From Caulobacter sp. Root1455 (GTDB lineage Bacteria > Pseudomonadota > Alphaproteobacteria > Caulobacterales > Caulobacteraceae), in assembly GCF_001426905.1 (NCBI RefSeq), contig NZ_LMFQ01000021.1, positions 359,558-423,557 on the forward strand: a DNA stretch of 64,000 nt. Reading direction: 5' to 3'. The notes under the pieces are model-generated. The model ran no database searches. It was not told the origin of the DNA and saw nothing but the letters and a program-made list of their open reading frames with translations. The translations under genes and the position numbers were made by a program. Below are positions 35,634-44,682 of the stretch, one piece after another; position 1 is the stretch's first letter, and every line of letters begins with the position of its first letter.

Positions 35634-36647
35634 TCAGAGCCACAAGCCCGTCGCCGTCAGGCCGTCGCCCCAGAACCCCTCGGCCGGCCGCGTCATCCGC
35701 CCGTCGGCCACCCGACAGCCGCCGGGATGGTCTTGCGCCAGCCACCACGGCCCGTCCAGGTCCGCGAAGGCGCACGACCCCGCCAGGTGCAGGGCGGGCG
35801 CTATGGCCAGGGACGAGGCGACCATGCAGCCGACCATCAGCGTGAAGCCATGGTTGCGGGCCTCCTCCAGCATCAGCAGGGCCTCGGTCAGGCCGCCGGC
35901 CTTGTCGAGTTTGAGATTCACGGCGCGGTAGCGGCCGCGCAGGGCGGCCAGGTCTTCGGCGGTGTGCACCGACTCGTCGGCGCAGATCGGATACGGCGGG
36001 TCGTAGCCCTCAAGCGCCTGGTCGTGGCCGGCCGGCAGGGGCTGCTCGACCAGGGCGATGTCGAGGTCCGACAGCACGGGCTTGAGGCCGTCGAGCATGG
36101 CGAAGTCCCAGCCCTCGTTGGGATCGACGATCAGCCGGGCGTTCGGCGCGGCCCTGGCCACGGCCAACAGCCGGGCGGCGGGATCCTCGGCCGACAGCTT
36201 GACCTTGATCAGCGGCGCGCTGGCCACGGCGCGGGCCGCCGCGCCCATGGCCTCGACGCTGTCCAGGCTGACGGTGACGGCGGTGACCAGGCTGTCGGGC
36301 ACGGGCAAGGCGGTCAGGGCCTCGACGCTGAGCCCCTCGCGCTTGGCCCGCAGGTCCCACAGGGCGCAGTCCAGGGCGTTGCGGGCCGCGCCGGGCGTCA
36401 GCCGCGCCAGGGCGTCGTGCGGCCGCGCGCCTTCGCGCAGGGCCTGGGCGGCGGGCTGGAGCTGGGCGATCACGCTGTCGACCGTCTCGTCGTAGCGGGC
36501 GTAGGGTACGCTCTCGCCTCTCCCGATCAGCTCGCCCTCGACGATCTCGACCACCACCACCTCGGCGGCGGTCTTAACCCCGCGCGAGATGCGGAACGGG
36601 GCCTTCAGGCGGTGGCTGGCATGGGCGATCGAGACGGTGCGCTGCAT
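35634..36647 (-). CDS. L-Ala-D/L-Glu (dipeptide) epimerase, enolase superfamily
   Basis: A 337-residue enzyme of the muconate-lactonizing group of the enolase superfamily. Catalytic residues fit dipeptide epimerases: the IKVKLS lysine pair, metal ligands in RLIVDPNEGW, ALVEQPL and CADES, and the lysine in NLKLDKAGG. FADLDGPW near the C-terminus carries the DxD motif typical of L-Ala-D/L-Glu epimerases. It recycles murein peptides by epimerising L-Ala-D-Glu. The ATG at 36647 (AGGGA upstream) is preferred to an in-frame start at 36752. It follows a small membrane protein gene on the same strand. Confidence 0.88.
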   Translation of the reverse strand: MQRTVSIAHASHRLKAPFRISRGVKTAAEVVVVEIVEGELIGRGESVPYARYDETVDSVIAQLQPAAQALREGARPHDALARLTPGAARNALDCALWDLRAKREGLSVEALTALPVPDSLVTAVTVSLDSVEAMGAAARAVASAPLIKVKLSAEDPAARLLAVARAAPNARLIVDPNEGWDFAMLDGLKPVLSDLDIALVEQPLPAGHDQALEGYDPPYPICADESVHTAEDLAALRGRYRAVNLKLDKAGGLTEALLMLEEARNHGFTLMVGCMVASSLAIAPALHLAGSCAFADLDGPWWLAQDHPGGCRVADGRMTRPAEGFWGDGLTATGLWL

Positions 36648-36679
36648 GTCCCTGCCATCCCACCGTCTGGCGGATTTGG

Positions 36680-36889
36680 CTAGGGGCGACGGCGGATCGG
36701 GGAGTCGGCGCGACGCTCGCGGAGCACCTGCATGGCCAGCCGGGGATCCCACACGAACAGCGCGCCCCAGACCATCAGGACGCCGGCGTAGTTCAGCGCC
36801 CCGAGCAGGCCGCCGGGACGACCGGGACGGGTGAACCGGACCGAGCGGGGCTGGGGCTGGAACAGGCTGGGCATGGCGATGTCGGTCAT
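36680..36889 (-). CDS. Small membrane protein upstream of the dipeptide epimerase
   Basis: A 69-residue protein with a single membrane segment (ALNYAGVLMVWGALFVW) and a basic C-terminal end (RERRADSPIRRRP). The start is well supported: a perfect AAGGAGG stands six bases before the ATG at 36889. No family is recognised. It ends 32 bases before the epimerase start, so the two are probably cotranscribed. It may be an unrelated membrane gene or help localise peptide recycling. Confidence 0.7.
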   Translation of the reverse strand: MTDIAMPSLFQPQPRSVRFTRPGRPGGLLGALNYAGVLMVWGALFVWDPRLAMQVLRERRADSPIRRRP

Positions 36890-37014
36890 GGCGTCCTCCT
36901 TGGATGCCGAACCTTCGCCGCTCTATACGTCAGTTCCGGACGTATGATATGACCACGTCGCCCCCATATGTCGCCGACGGGCGTTTAGACCCCGACAGCA
37001 GGAGCGCCGCGCGC

Positions 37015-37326
37015 ATGAGCAAGCCGATCACCATCACCCTTCCCCACCAGCTGGGCCTCGCCGAAGCGCGCCGCCGGATCGACGAAGGGTTCGGCCAGCT
37101 GCTGAGCCAAACCGGCGGCATGGTGAAGGACGTCCAGAAGAGCTGGGCCGACGACGCCCTGACCTTCTCGGCCCAGGCCATGGGCCAGCCGATCTCCGGC
37201 GTGCTGACGGTGTTCGAGGATTCGGTGCGGATGGACGTCGTCCTGCCCGGCCTGCTGGGCGTGATCGCCGGCAAGATCACCGGCCAGGTCAAGAAGCAGG
37301 GTCAGCTGTTGTTGGAGAAGAAGTAG
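37015..37326 (+). CDS. Polyhydroxyalkanoic acid system family protein
   Basis: A 103-residue protein matching the PHA_gran_rgn family: ITITLPHQLGLAEARRRIDEGF at the start, and later VLPGLLGVIAGKIT. Members are small cytoplasmic proteins found with or without polyhydroxybutyrate genes, and their function is not established. The ATG at 37015 is chosen because AGGAG stands about ten bases upstream; an in-frame extension from 36904 looks non-coding. It is divergent from the small membrane protein gene. Confidence 0.85.
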   Translation: MSKPITITLPHQLGLAEARRRIDEGFGQLLSQTGGMVKDVQKSWADDALTFSAQAMGQPISGVLTVFEDSVRMDVVLPGLLGVIAGKITGQVKKQGQLLLEKK

Positions 37327-37365
37327 GGGTTCCAGTCCTTCATGCTTCTCCAATCCCCCTTTTCA

Positions 37366-37497
37366 ACCGTCATTCCGGGCCTTGTGCCCGGAACCCCTTT
37401 CTCCGCCGCAGGTGCGGAGGTGTGGCGCGCCAGCGCGCCATTTTGCTTCACCGTCGGCTGAAGGAGGGGTTCCGGGCACAAGGCCCGGAATGACGGT
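37366..37497. repeat. Palindromic MITE-like element with 33-base perfect arms
   Basis: Arms of 33 bases at 37366-37398 and 37465-37497 are exact inverted copies. Each begins ACCGTCATTCCGGGC and each contains its own palindrome (TTCCGGGC/GCCCGGAA). The central 66 bases hold further small hairpins such as GGCGCGCC/GGCGCGCC. It fills the gap between the convergent PHA-type and iron-permease-type genes. No transposase is present. The form matches non-autonomous intergenic repeats. Confidence 0.85.
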
Positions 37498-37535
37498 GGT
37501 TGGGGAACGGGCCAGGTGAGATCTCGAGCTAGACC

Positions 37536-38021
37536 TTAAGACGTCTTCACCCGCCGCGCCGGCGCGTTCTTGGCGGCCGGGCGGCTGGCCGGGGCGCGCT
37601 TGGCCTTCGGCGAGGCCTTGGCGCCCTTGCGGGACTCACGCTCGGCGGCGACCTTGTCCAGCCGGTCCTGGGCGATCTGGGCGTGCTCGGTGCAGCGGGC
37701 GTGCATGGCCGCCAGCTCCTTCTCGGTCAGCTTCTCGATGCCCATGAAGTCGTTCTCGGCGGCGGAGGTCAGGATCAGCTCGTCGAGCTTGGTCTGAACC
37801 GCCGCGGCGTCGCGGTTCTGGGTGTTCTGGATCAGGAACACCATCAGGAAGGTGATGATCGTGGTGCCGGTGTTGATCACCAGCTGCCAGGTCTCGGAGA
37901 ACTTGAAGATCGGCCCGGTGGCGGCCCAGACGGCGACCAGCAGCACGCAGACGATGAAGGCCGGCGGGCTGCCGGTGATCCGCGCGGTGGCGTTGGCGAA
38001 TTTGGCGAACAGCTTGTCCAT
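37536..38021 (-). CDS. Low-affinity iron permease family protein
   Basis: A 161-residue protein with two membrane segments (residues 20-38 and 48-65) followed by the family signature VFLIQNTQNRDAAAVQTKLDELI. This matches the bacterial relatives of yeast Fet4, although bacterial members are short and iron transport is not shown for them. The C-terminal 50 residues are Lys/Ala/Pro-rich (RKGAKASPKAKRAPASR) and may bind nucleic acids or membranes electrostatically. It is transcribed towards the palindromic element at 37366-37497. Confidence 0.82.
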   Translation of the reverse strand: MDKLFAKFANATARITGSPPAFIVCVLLVAVWAATGPIFKFSETWQLVINTGTTIITFLMVFLIQNTQNRDAAAVQTKLDELILTSAAENDFMGIEKLTEKELAAMHARCTEHAQIAQDRLDKVAAERESRKGAKASPKAKRAPASRPAAKNAPARRVKTS

Positions 38022-38157
38022 GACGCTCCCAGCTCTTGGACCTGAGGGTCCGGGGTCATAACGCCCGACGGCGCGGCCGGGTTCGGGCGTCCGGCGCGAG
38101 GCCCCCAGTTCGGCGCCAGCGGCGCCCCCGGTCAGGCCGCCTGTGCGTTAGGGACGC

Positions 38158-39429
38158 ATGTTCGACCCGTATCTGCTGTTCCTGCTTGGCCTCGGCGTCG
38201 TCGTGCTGCTGGTCGCGTGGCTGCCGATGGCGCTCAGCCGCCTGCCGCTCTCCCTGGCCATCCTCTGCGTGCTGATCGGCGTGATGGTGTTCCAGGGCGG
38301 CGTCCTGCCCTTCCGTTCCGATCCCGTGCGGTTCTCGACCCTGACCGAGCGGCTGACCGAGATCGTGGTGATCGTCTCGCTGATGGGCGCGGGGCTGAAG
38401 ATCGACCGGCGGATCGGCTGGCGGCGTTGGGGCTCGTCCTGGCGGCTGATCGCCATCACCATGCCGCTGAGCATCATCGCGGTGACCCTGATGGGCGTCC
38501 ACGGCCTGGGGCTGGGCCTGGCCTCGGCCCTGCTGCTGGGCGGCGCCCTGGCCCCCACCGATCCGGTGCTGGCCTCCGACGTCCAGGTCGGACCGCCCCG
38601 GTCGGGCGAGGACGGCGAGGCCCGCTTCGCCCTGACCTCCGAGGCCGGCCTCAACGACGGCTTCGCCTTCCCGTTCGTGCACCTGGCGGTCGCCGTCGCC
38701 CTGGCCGGCGGGGTCGTGGGCCAGCCCCTGATCACCCACTGGCTCGCGGTCGACGTGCTGTGGCGCGTGGTCGCCGGGGCCGGGGTCGGCTGGGCGGTGG
38801 GCAAGGCGCTGGGCTGGGCCACGTTCAAGGCCCCGCACGCCAGGATCTCGGGCACCGGCGACGGCCTGGTGGCCCTGGGCGCGACCTTGGTGGCCTACGG
38901 CGTCGCCGAGGCCGCCCACGGCTACGGCTTCCTGGCGGTGTTCGTCGCCGCCCTGGCCCTGCGGGCGACCGAGCGCGACCACCAGTTCCACGAGGCCATG
39001 CACGACTTCGCCGAACAGGTGGAGCGCCTGCTGATGATGCTGGTCCTGGTGTTGCTGGGCGGGGCCGTGGCGGGCGGCCTGCTGGATTCCCTGACCTGGA
39101 GGGAGGCGGCGTTCGGGCTGGCGCTGGTCTTCATCGTTCGGCCGCTGGCCGGTTGGATCGGCCTGATCGGCGCGCCGCACTCTATGCGGGAGCGCGCGGT
39201 AGTGGCCTTTTTCGGCATTCGCGGGATCGGGTCGTTCTACTACCTGGCCTACGGCCTCAACCACGGCGACTTTCATGGCTGGGACGGGCTCTGGGCGATC
39301 ACCGGCTTCGTCGTGCTGTGCTCGATCCTCGTCCACGGCGTCACCGCCACCCCGTTGATGACCCGGATCGACGCCTGGCGGCGGCGCGAAATCCTGAACC
39401 GGGACAAACCACAACCCCGAGGCGATTGA
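38158..39429 (+). CDS. Cation:proton antiporter (CPA1/NhaP type)
   Basis: A 423-residue inner-membrane antiporter with about 12 membrane segments. Motifs include LMGAGLKIDR, LGGALAPTDPVLASDVQVGPP with the Thr-Asp-Pro ion site, EAGLNDGFAFPFV with the paired Asn-Asp site, and FFGIRGIGSFYYL near residue 355. This is the pattern of Na+(or K+)/H+ antiporters in the CPA1 family. It probably helps in ion and pH balance. It stands alone between a divergent small gene and the hybrid kinase 100 bases downstream. Confidence 0.92.
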   Translation: MFDPYLLFLLGLGVVVLLVAWLPMALSRLPLSLAILCVLIGVMVFQGGVLPFRSDPVRFSTLTERLTEIVVIVSLMGAGLKIDRRIGWRRWGSSWRLIAITMPLSIIAVTLMGVHGLGLGLASALLLGGALAPTDPVLASDVQVGPPRSGEDGEARFALTSEAGLNDGFAFPFVHLAVAVALAGGVVGQPLITHWLAVDVLWRVVAGAGVGWAVGKALGWATFKAPHARISGTGDGLVALGATLVAYGVAEAAHGYGFLAVFVAALALRATERDHQFHEAMHDFAEQVERLLMMLVLVLLGGAVAGGLLDSLTWREAAFGLALVFIVRPLAGWIGLIGAPHSMRERAVVAFFGIRGIGSFYYLAYGLNHGDFHGWDGLWAITGFVVLCSILVHGVTATPLMTRIDAWRRREILNRDKPQPRGD

Positions 39430-39529
39430 ACTTCACCTTAGGATGCGGCAAAGCGTCACAGCATCGCGTATCGACGAAACGTAACGCCCCTGGTCGCGTA
39501 TTTCTTCCCGTCCGGGGAACGGGAAAACA

Positions 39530-41593
39530 ATGCAGGCTAACGTCGCCCATCAGGAACAGCGACGGCAGGACAGGGTCCTGCTCGTCCTGGCCGTGGCGTT
39601 GCTGGCCAGCCAGGCGTTCAGCGATTTCCTGACCCGCAACGCCCTTGGCGTCGCGACCCTGTGGCCGTCGAACGCCCTGCTGGCCGGCGGCCTGCTGGTG
39701 CTGAGCCCGCGGCGCGGCGCCATCCTGACGATCGTCGCCGTGATCGGCCACATGGCCATCGATCTTCTGGTCGGCGACGGAGTCGGCCGCGCCGCCCTCT
39801 ACACCCTGGTCGACGTCGGCGAGGCCCTGCTGGTCTGGCGGGTGACCCGGCGTTTCTTCGGCGGACCGCCGCGGGTGCGGACCATGCGGCAGCTGGCCCT
39901 GCTGACCACCCTGACCGCGCCGGTCACCCTGTTGATGGCCGTGGTCGCCGCGACCGTCCTGGCCATGGTCTACGGCCTTCCCTTCGTGACCTTGCTGACC
40001 GACTGGTTCCTGTGCGGCGTGCTGGGCATGGCGATCGTGCTGCCGGCCGTGCTGGTCCTGCTGGACAGCGAGCATCGCCGCGCCTTCCAGCGCCCGATGC
40101 CTGAAACGCTGGGGCTAGGCCTGCTGGTGGCGGTCCTGACGGCGACGGTGTTCCACGCCAAGGGGCTGCCCGCGCCGTTCCTGCTGTTCCCCGTCGCGCT
40201 GCTGGCCGCCTTCCGCCTGGGTCCGCGCGGAGCGGCCCAGGCCTCGCTGATCGTCGCCTGCGTCGCCATTCCGCTGACCGTCCACGGGCTGTGGGGGCCG
40301 CAGATCTCGACCAATTGGTCCCAGGCCCACCAGAACCGGCTGGTCCAGGTGTTCGTCGGGGTGCTGTTCGTCACCAGCCTGGCCGCGGGCCTGGCCCTGG
40401 CCCAGCAGGAGCGCCTGCGCCGCCTGCTGGTGCGCCGCGAGCAGCTGACCCGCGCCGCCCGGGCCCGGGCCCTGGCCGCCAACGAGGCCAAGACCGAGTT
40501 CCTGGCCACCATGAGCCATGAGATCCGCACGCCGCTGAACAGCATGCTGGGCTTCTCGCAGCTGCTGGTCGAACGCCAGGACCTGCCGCCCGACGTCCGC
40601 CGCCAGCTGAGCCTGATCGACAGCGCCGGCACGGCCCTGCTGACCGTCGTCAACGACATCCTCGACTTCTCGCGGGTCGAGGCGGGCCAGGTGGAGCTTT
40701 TGTTCCAGCCGACCTCGGCGGCGGCGGTGCTGCACGACGCGGTCGGGATCATCCGGCCCGAAGCCGAGAACAAGGGGCTGACGCTGGAGGTCGAGGTCGT
40801 CGATCCGGTCGGCGGGCTGCACGACCTGGACGGCCTGCGCCTGCGCCAGGTGCTGCTGAACCTGCTCAACAACGCGGTGAAGTTCACCGAGGCGGGACGG
40901 ATCCGCGCCTGCCTGACCATCGAACCCGGAGAACTCGAGGACCGACTCAAGTTCGAGATCATCGACACCGGCGTCGGCATCGCCATCGAGCAGCAAGGCC
41001 GGCTGTTCCAGCGCTTCAGCCAGATCGACAGCTCGGCCAGCCGGCCCTACGGCGGCGCGGGACTGGGTCTGGCGATCAGCAAGGCGCTGGTCGAGCTGAT
41101 GGGCGGCAAGATCGGCGTCGACAGCGCCCTGAACCACGGCTCGGCCTTCTGGCTCGAGCTGCAGGCGCCCCAGGTCGAGGCCTATGACGCCGTCGAGCCC
41201 GGACCCGTCGCCACGCCGGGCGCGGCCCGCATACTGCTGGTCGACGACCACCCGATGAACCGCGAGATCGGCGCGGCCTTGCTGACCCTGGTCGGCTGCC
41301 AGGTCGAGACCGCCGACAACGGCGAGCAGGCGGTGGCCAAGGCGGCGCGCGGCGGCTTCGACATCATCCTGATGGACATCCACATGCCCGAGATGGACGG
41401 CTTGGCCGCCACCCGGGCCATCAAGGCGCTGGACGGCGGGGCCGGCGACGTGCCGATCATCGCCATGAGCGCCGACGCCCTGCCCCAGCAGGTCGAGCGC
41501 TGCTACGCCGCCGGCATGGTCGACCACGTGGCCAAGCCGGTGCAGCGCGAGGTGCTGTACGCCAAGGTCAGCCGGTGGCTGGCGCGGAAGTAG
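39530..41593 (+). CDS. MASE1 hybrid sensor histidine kinase/response regulator
   Basis: A 687-residue hybrid kinase. It has a MASE1 membrane sensor with about eight segments (residues 15-290, including [21 protein letters not shown]), a HisKA domain with the phospho-acceptor histidine near residue 330 ([15 protein letters not shown]), and an HATPase domain ([32 protein letters not shown]). A C-terminal receiver carries phospho-acceptor Asp near residue 616 ([12 protein letters not shown]). No output regulator or HPt gene is adjacent, so it may feed a phosphorelay elsewhere. A repeat element follows the stop. Confidence 0.93.
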   Translation: MQANVAHQEQRRQDRVLLVLAVALLASQAFSDFLTRNALGVATLWPSNALLAGGLLVLSPRRGAILTIVAVIGHMAIDLLVGDGVGRAALYTLVDVGEALLVWRVTRRFFGGPPRVRTMRQLALLTTLTAPVTLLMAVVAATVLAMVYGLPFVTLLTDWFLCGVLGMAIVLPAVLVLLDSEHRRAFQRPMPETLGLGLLVAVLTATVFHAKGLPAPFLLFPVALLAAFRLGPRGAAQASLIVACVAIPLTVHGLWGPQISTNWSQAHQNRLVQVFVGVLFVTSLAAGLALAQQERLRRLLVRREQLTRAARARALAANEAKTEFLATMSHEIRTPLNSMLGFSQLLVERQDLPPDVRRQLSLIDSAGTALLTVVNDILDFSRVEAGQVELLFQPTSAAAVLHDAVGIIRPEAENKGLTLEVEVVDPVGGLHDLDGLRLRQVLLNLLNNAVKFTEAGRIRACLTIEPGELEDRLKFEIIDTGVGIAIEQQGRLFQRFSQIDSSASRPYGGAGLGLAISKALVELMGGKIGVDSALNHGSAFWLELQAPQVEAYDAVEPGPVATPGAARILLVDDHPMNREIGAALLTLVGCQVETADNGEQAVAKAARGGFDIILMDIHMPEMDGLAATRAIKALDGGAGDVPIIAMSADALPQQVERCYAAGMVDHVAKPVQREVLYAKVSRWLARK

Positions 41594-41597
41594 AAGG

Positions 41598-41728
41598 TCC
41601 TCCCCCTGTGGGGGAGGTGTCGGCGAAGCCGACGGAGGGGGGAGCGATCGGCAGACGACCACAACCCGGATCGACGATCCGACAACTCCCCCCACCGGCC
41701 TTCGGCCGCCTCCCCCACAGGGGGAGGA
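41598..41728. repeat. Palindromic repeat, family B copy 1
   Basis: An element starting TCCTCCCCCTGTGGGGGAGG and ending CCTCCCCCACAGGGGGAGGA, with inner hairpins such as GTCGGCGAAGCCGAC and GGCCTTCGGCC. It lies between the hybrid kinase stop and the ABC substrate-binding gene. A closely similar copy is at 43661-43770. Confidence 0.82.
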
Positions 41729-41789
41729 ACTAGGCTTCCCTACCACCTTCTCCACCACTAACCTCACCCGGCAATTCGGGGAGACGACC

Positions 41790-42770
41790 ATGAAGATCCT
41801 GCGCCTGGCCGCCCTGGCCGTCTGCGCCGTGCTGGCGGCCTGTTCGCCGGCCAAGAAGGAGGCGGCCCCGACTCCTGGCCGCACGGTGCTGAAGCTGGCC
41901 ACCGACTGGAAGGGCGAGGCCGAGCTGGGCGGCTATTACCAGGCCGTGGCGACCGGCGAATACGCCAAGCGCGGCCTGGACGTGACCCTGATCCAGGGCG
42001 GTCCGGGCGTGAACGTGCCCCAGCTGCTGGCGACCGGCGCGGTCGACGTCGGCGTCGGCTCCAACAGCTTCATCGTGCTGAACCTGGCCAAGGAGAAGGT
42101 GCCGGTCAAAGCCGTCGCCGCCTTCATGGATAAGGATCCCCAGGTGCTGATCGCCCACGACGGCCAGGGCATCAATTCCATCGCCGACATGAAGGGCCAC
42201 CCGATCCTGCTGTCGGACGCCTCGATCACCGCCTTCTGGGTGTGGCTGAAGGCCAAGCACGGCTTCACCGACGACCAGGTGCGCAAGTACAACTACTCGG
42301 CCGCGCCGTTCCTGGCAGACAAGTCCGTGGTCCAGCAGGGCTATGCGACGTCCGAGCCCTACCTGATCCAGAAGGAGGGCAAGATCACCCCGAAGGTCTT
42401 CCTGCTGGCCGACGACGGCTATCCCGCCTACGCCTCGTTCGCCCTGGTCCCCGACGCCCTGATCGCCAAGAACCCGGCGGCCGTGAAGGCCTTCGTCGAG
42501 GCCACCGCGGCCGGCTGGACCAGCTACCTCTACGGCGACCCCAAACCGGGCGACGCCCTGATCCTCAAGGACAATCCGGAAATGACCCAGGACGTCCTGG
42601 ACCAGGCCCGCGAGAAGATGCGCGCCTACGGCATCGTGCCGCGCCAGGGCGTGGGCAAGATGGACGACACGCGCTGGGCCGAGTTTTTCCAGGTCGCGTC
42701 CGAGCAGGGGGTGTACCCGAAGGACATGGACTACAGGTCGGCCTACACCCTGGATTTCCTGCCGAAGTGA
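41790..42770 (+). CDS. ABC importer substrate-binding lipoprotein (NMT1/SsuA-like)
   Basis: A 326-residue periplasmic binding protein, predicted lipoprotein with lipobox LAAC at about residues 18-21. It belongs to the NMT1/THI5/SsuA group: LATDWKGEAELGGYYQAVATGEY, GGPGVNVPQLLATGAVDVGVGSN, YATSEPYLIQKEG. This group binds sulfonates, taurine, nitrate or pyrimidine precursors of thiamine; the ligand here is not clear, but KLATDWKGEAELGGYY-like starts often suggest a hydroxymethylpyrimidine or similar nitrogenous ligand. GGGGAG precedes the ATG. It forms a transporter with the ATPase and permease genes downstream, separated by repeats. Confidence 0.88.
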   Translation: MKILRLAALAVCAVLAACSPAKKEAAPTPGRTVLKLATDWKGEAELGGYYQAVATGEYAKRGLDVTLIQGGPGVNVPQLLATGAVDVGVGSNSFIVLNLAKEKVPVKAVAAFMDKDPQVLIAHDGQGINSIADMKGHPILLSDASITAFWVWLKAKHGFTDDQVRKYNYSAAPFLADKSVVQQGYATSEPYLIQKEGKITPKVFLLADDGYPAYASFALVPDALIAKNPAAVKAFVEATAAGWTSYLYGDPKPGDALILKDNPEMTQDVLDQAREKMRAYGIVPRQGVGKMDDTRWAEFFQVASEQGVYPKDMDYRSAYTLDFLPK

Positions 42771-42792
42771 CCTCTTTCGCTCTCATATCGAT

Positions 42793-42899
42793 TGTCATCC
42801 CGGACAAGGCCCGAAGGGCCGCCGATCCGGGACCGCCGGAAGCGCTGAGTTCACGCGTCGGTCCCGGATCTTCGCGCTGCGCGCTCGTCCGGGATGACA
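42793..42899. repeat. Palindromic repeat, family C, inside the ABC operon
   Basis: Outer arms TGTCATCCCGGAC and GTCCGGGATGACA enclose inner arms GATCCGGGACC and GGTCCCGGATC, plus GGCCC/GGGCC hairpins. It fills the gap between the binding-protein stop and the ATPase start, ending four bases before the TTG start codon. A half unit is at 19212-19226. Confidence 0.85.
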
Positions 42900-42903
42900 G
42901 CCG

Positions 42904-43644
42904 TTGAGCATCGCATCTCTCCAACAGGTCGAAGTCGACTACCCCGGCCGAGGCCGCGCCCTCGGCCCGGTCGACCTGGCGCTGAACCCCGGCGAGATCG
43001 TCGCCCTGGTCGGGCCGTCCGGCTGCGGCAAGTCCACCGCCCTGCGGCTGCTGGCCGGGCTGGAGCCGCCGACCCGCGGGACCGTGAGCCGCGCCGCCGG
43101 ACGGGGCGAGACCTCGGTGGTCTTCCAGGCCCCGACCCTGGCCCCGTGGATGAGCGCGGCGGCCAATGTCGCCCTGCCGCTGGAGCTGGCCGGGACCGCC
43201 AGGCGCGAGGCCCGCGACCATGCCGTTCAAGCCCTGGACAAGGTCGGACTGAGGGGCGTCGAGAACGCCCGCCCCGCCCAGCTGTCGGGCGGCATGGCCA
43301 TGCGCGCCGCCCTGGCCCGCGCCCTGGTCACCCGCCCGCGCCTGCTGCTGCTGGACGAGCCGTTCGCGGCCCTGGACGAGATCACCCGCCGCGCCCTGGC
43401 CGACGACGTCCTGGCCCTGGCGGCCGAGCTGGCCCCGGCCGTGGTCTTCGTGACCCACAATGTCGAGGAGGCCGTCTACATGGCCCGCCGGGTGGTGGTG
43501 ATGACCGCCGCCCCCGGCCGCATCGCCGGCGAGGTGGCGGTCGACGGCCCGGTGGTCCGCCCGCCGGGCTTCCGCGCCACGGCGGCGTTCCGCGAGACGG
43601 CCGAGGCGGTGTCGCGGCTGTTGGCTCAAGGGGTGGCGGCATGA
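42904..43644 (+). CDS. ABC importer ATP-binding protein (SsuB/TauB-like)
   Basis: A 246-residue ATPase. Walker A is GPSGCGKST, the signature motif is LSGGMAMRAALARAL, Walker B is LLLLDEPFAAL, and the switch histidine is in VFVTHNVEEAV. It begins with TTG at 42904, only four bases after the repeat at 42793-42899, so its ribosome site is formed by repeat sequence (GGGATGACAG). It powers the importer encoded by the flanking binding-protein and permease genes. Confidence 0.9.
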   Translation: MSIASLQQVEVDYPGRGRALGPVDLALNPGEIVALVGPSGCGKSTALRLLAGLEPPTRGTVSRAAGRGETSVVFQAPTLAPWMSAAANVALPLELAGTARREARDHAVQALDKVGLRGVENARPAQLSGGMAMRAALARALVTRPRLLLLDEPFAALDEITRRALADDVLALAAELAPAVVFVTHNVEEAVYMARRVVVMTAAPGRIAGEVAVDGPVVRPPGFRATAAFRETAEAVSRLLAQGVAA

Positions 43645-43660
43645 TCGCTCCGCACCAGTC

Positions 43661-43770
43661 CCTCCCCCTGTGGGGGAGGCGATCGCGAAGCGATCGGTGG
43701 GGGGAACCTGCCGAGGTGGGACGGCTCCCCCCTCCGGCCCATTCGGGCCGCCTCCCCCACAGGGGGAGGG
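43661..43770. repeat. Palindromic repeat, family B copy 2, inside the ABC operon
   Basis: Starts CCTCCCCCTGTGGGGGAGG and ends CCTCCCCCACAGGGGGAGGG, with inner hairpin GCGATCGCGAAGCGATCG. It lies between the ATPase stop and the permease ATG (43781). A long open frame running through it (from 43670) is an artefact of the repeat. Confidence 0.85.
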
Positions 43771-43780
43771 CCTGTTCCGC

Positions 43781-44539
43781 ATGACCCGCGTCCTCGCCCC
43801 GCTCCTCTTGATCGTCCTCTTGCTGGCCGCCTGGGAAACCGCCTGCCGGGTGCTGGCCGTGCCCGTCTACATCCTGCCCGCCCCGTCGGCGATCGGCGCG
43901 GCGCTGGCCGAGGGCTGGCCGCTGCTGCTGGCCAGCGCCTGGAACACCCTGTCGACCGCCCTGATCGGCCTGGCCCTGGCCAGCGCCCTGGCCTGCGGCC
44001 TGGCGCTGCTGGTCAGCCTGAACCCGACCGTCGAGGACGCCGTGCGCCCCGTGGCCGTCACCCTGCAGGTCACGCCTTTGGTGGCCATCGGGCCGTTGAT
44101 GACCATCTGGGCCGGGATCGAGCACCCTCAGCGCGCCGTCGTCGCCCTGGCGGCGGTGGCGGCGTTCTTCCCGATCTTCTCGGGGGCCCTGACCGGCCTG
44201 AAGGCCGTCGATCCGGACCTTTCCCGCCTGTTCGACCTCTACGGCGCGCGTCGCGTCCAGAGGCTGTGGCGGCTGCGGCTGCCCTCGGCCGTGCCGGCCC
44301 TGCTGGAGGGCCACAAGGTGGCGGCCGGCCTGGCCGTGGTCGGCGCCGTGGTCGCCGAGTTCGTGGCCGGATCGGGCGGCAATCAGGGCCTGGCCTGGCG
44401 CATCCTGGAGGCCTCCAATCGCCTGCAGACCGCCCGGGTGTTCGCCGCCCTGGTGGTGCTGGCGATGATGGGGGTGGTCCTGCACGGCCTGATCAGCCTG
44501 GCCGAACGCCGCCTGCTGGCCTGGTGGCGCGGTCGCTGA
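43781..44539 (+). CDS. ABC importer permease (SsuC/TauC-like)
   Basis: A 252-residue inner-membrane permease with about six segments. The EAA-type loop that contacts the ATPase is visible as DLYGARRVQRLWRLRLPSAVP near residues 148-168. The ATG at 43781 directly follows the repeat and gives the normal family length, whereas the upstream extension through the repeat is rejected. It pairs with the ATPase and binding protein before it as one importer. Confidence 0.9.
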   Translation: MTRVLAPLLLIVLLLAAWETACRVLAVPVYILPAPSAIGAALAEGWPLLLASAWNTLSTALIGLALASALACGLALLVSLNPTVEDAVRPVAVTLQVTPLVAIGPLMTIWAGIEHPQRAVVALAAVAAFFPIFSGALTGLKAVDPDLSRLFDLYGARRVQRLWRLRLPSAVPALLEGHKVAAGLAVVGAVVAEFVAGSGGNQGLAWRILEASNRLQTARVFAALVVLAMMGVVLHGLISLAERRLLAWWRGR

Positions 44540-44682
44540 CCGCCGCGCGCGCCGACGCCTGCTCAAGGTCGAAAACGCGACATAACACCACAATCTTTCG
44601 GCGAGGTCGGGCCGCGTTAGGTCAAGATTAAGTCCGGACGCCTATCAATCGGGGCGATCCCCCGCTCGTTTCGGACCGGTTC

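Noticed and set aside
41598..43770. Possible CRISPR array from repeated palindromes
   Set aside because: The repeats are too few, irregularly spaced and separated by whole genes; no cas genes are present.
43670..43780. N-terminal extension of the ABC permease through the repeat
   Set aside because: The added residues come from the palindromic repeat, and the ATG at 43781 gives the normal family length.
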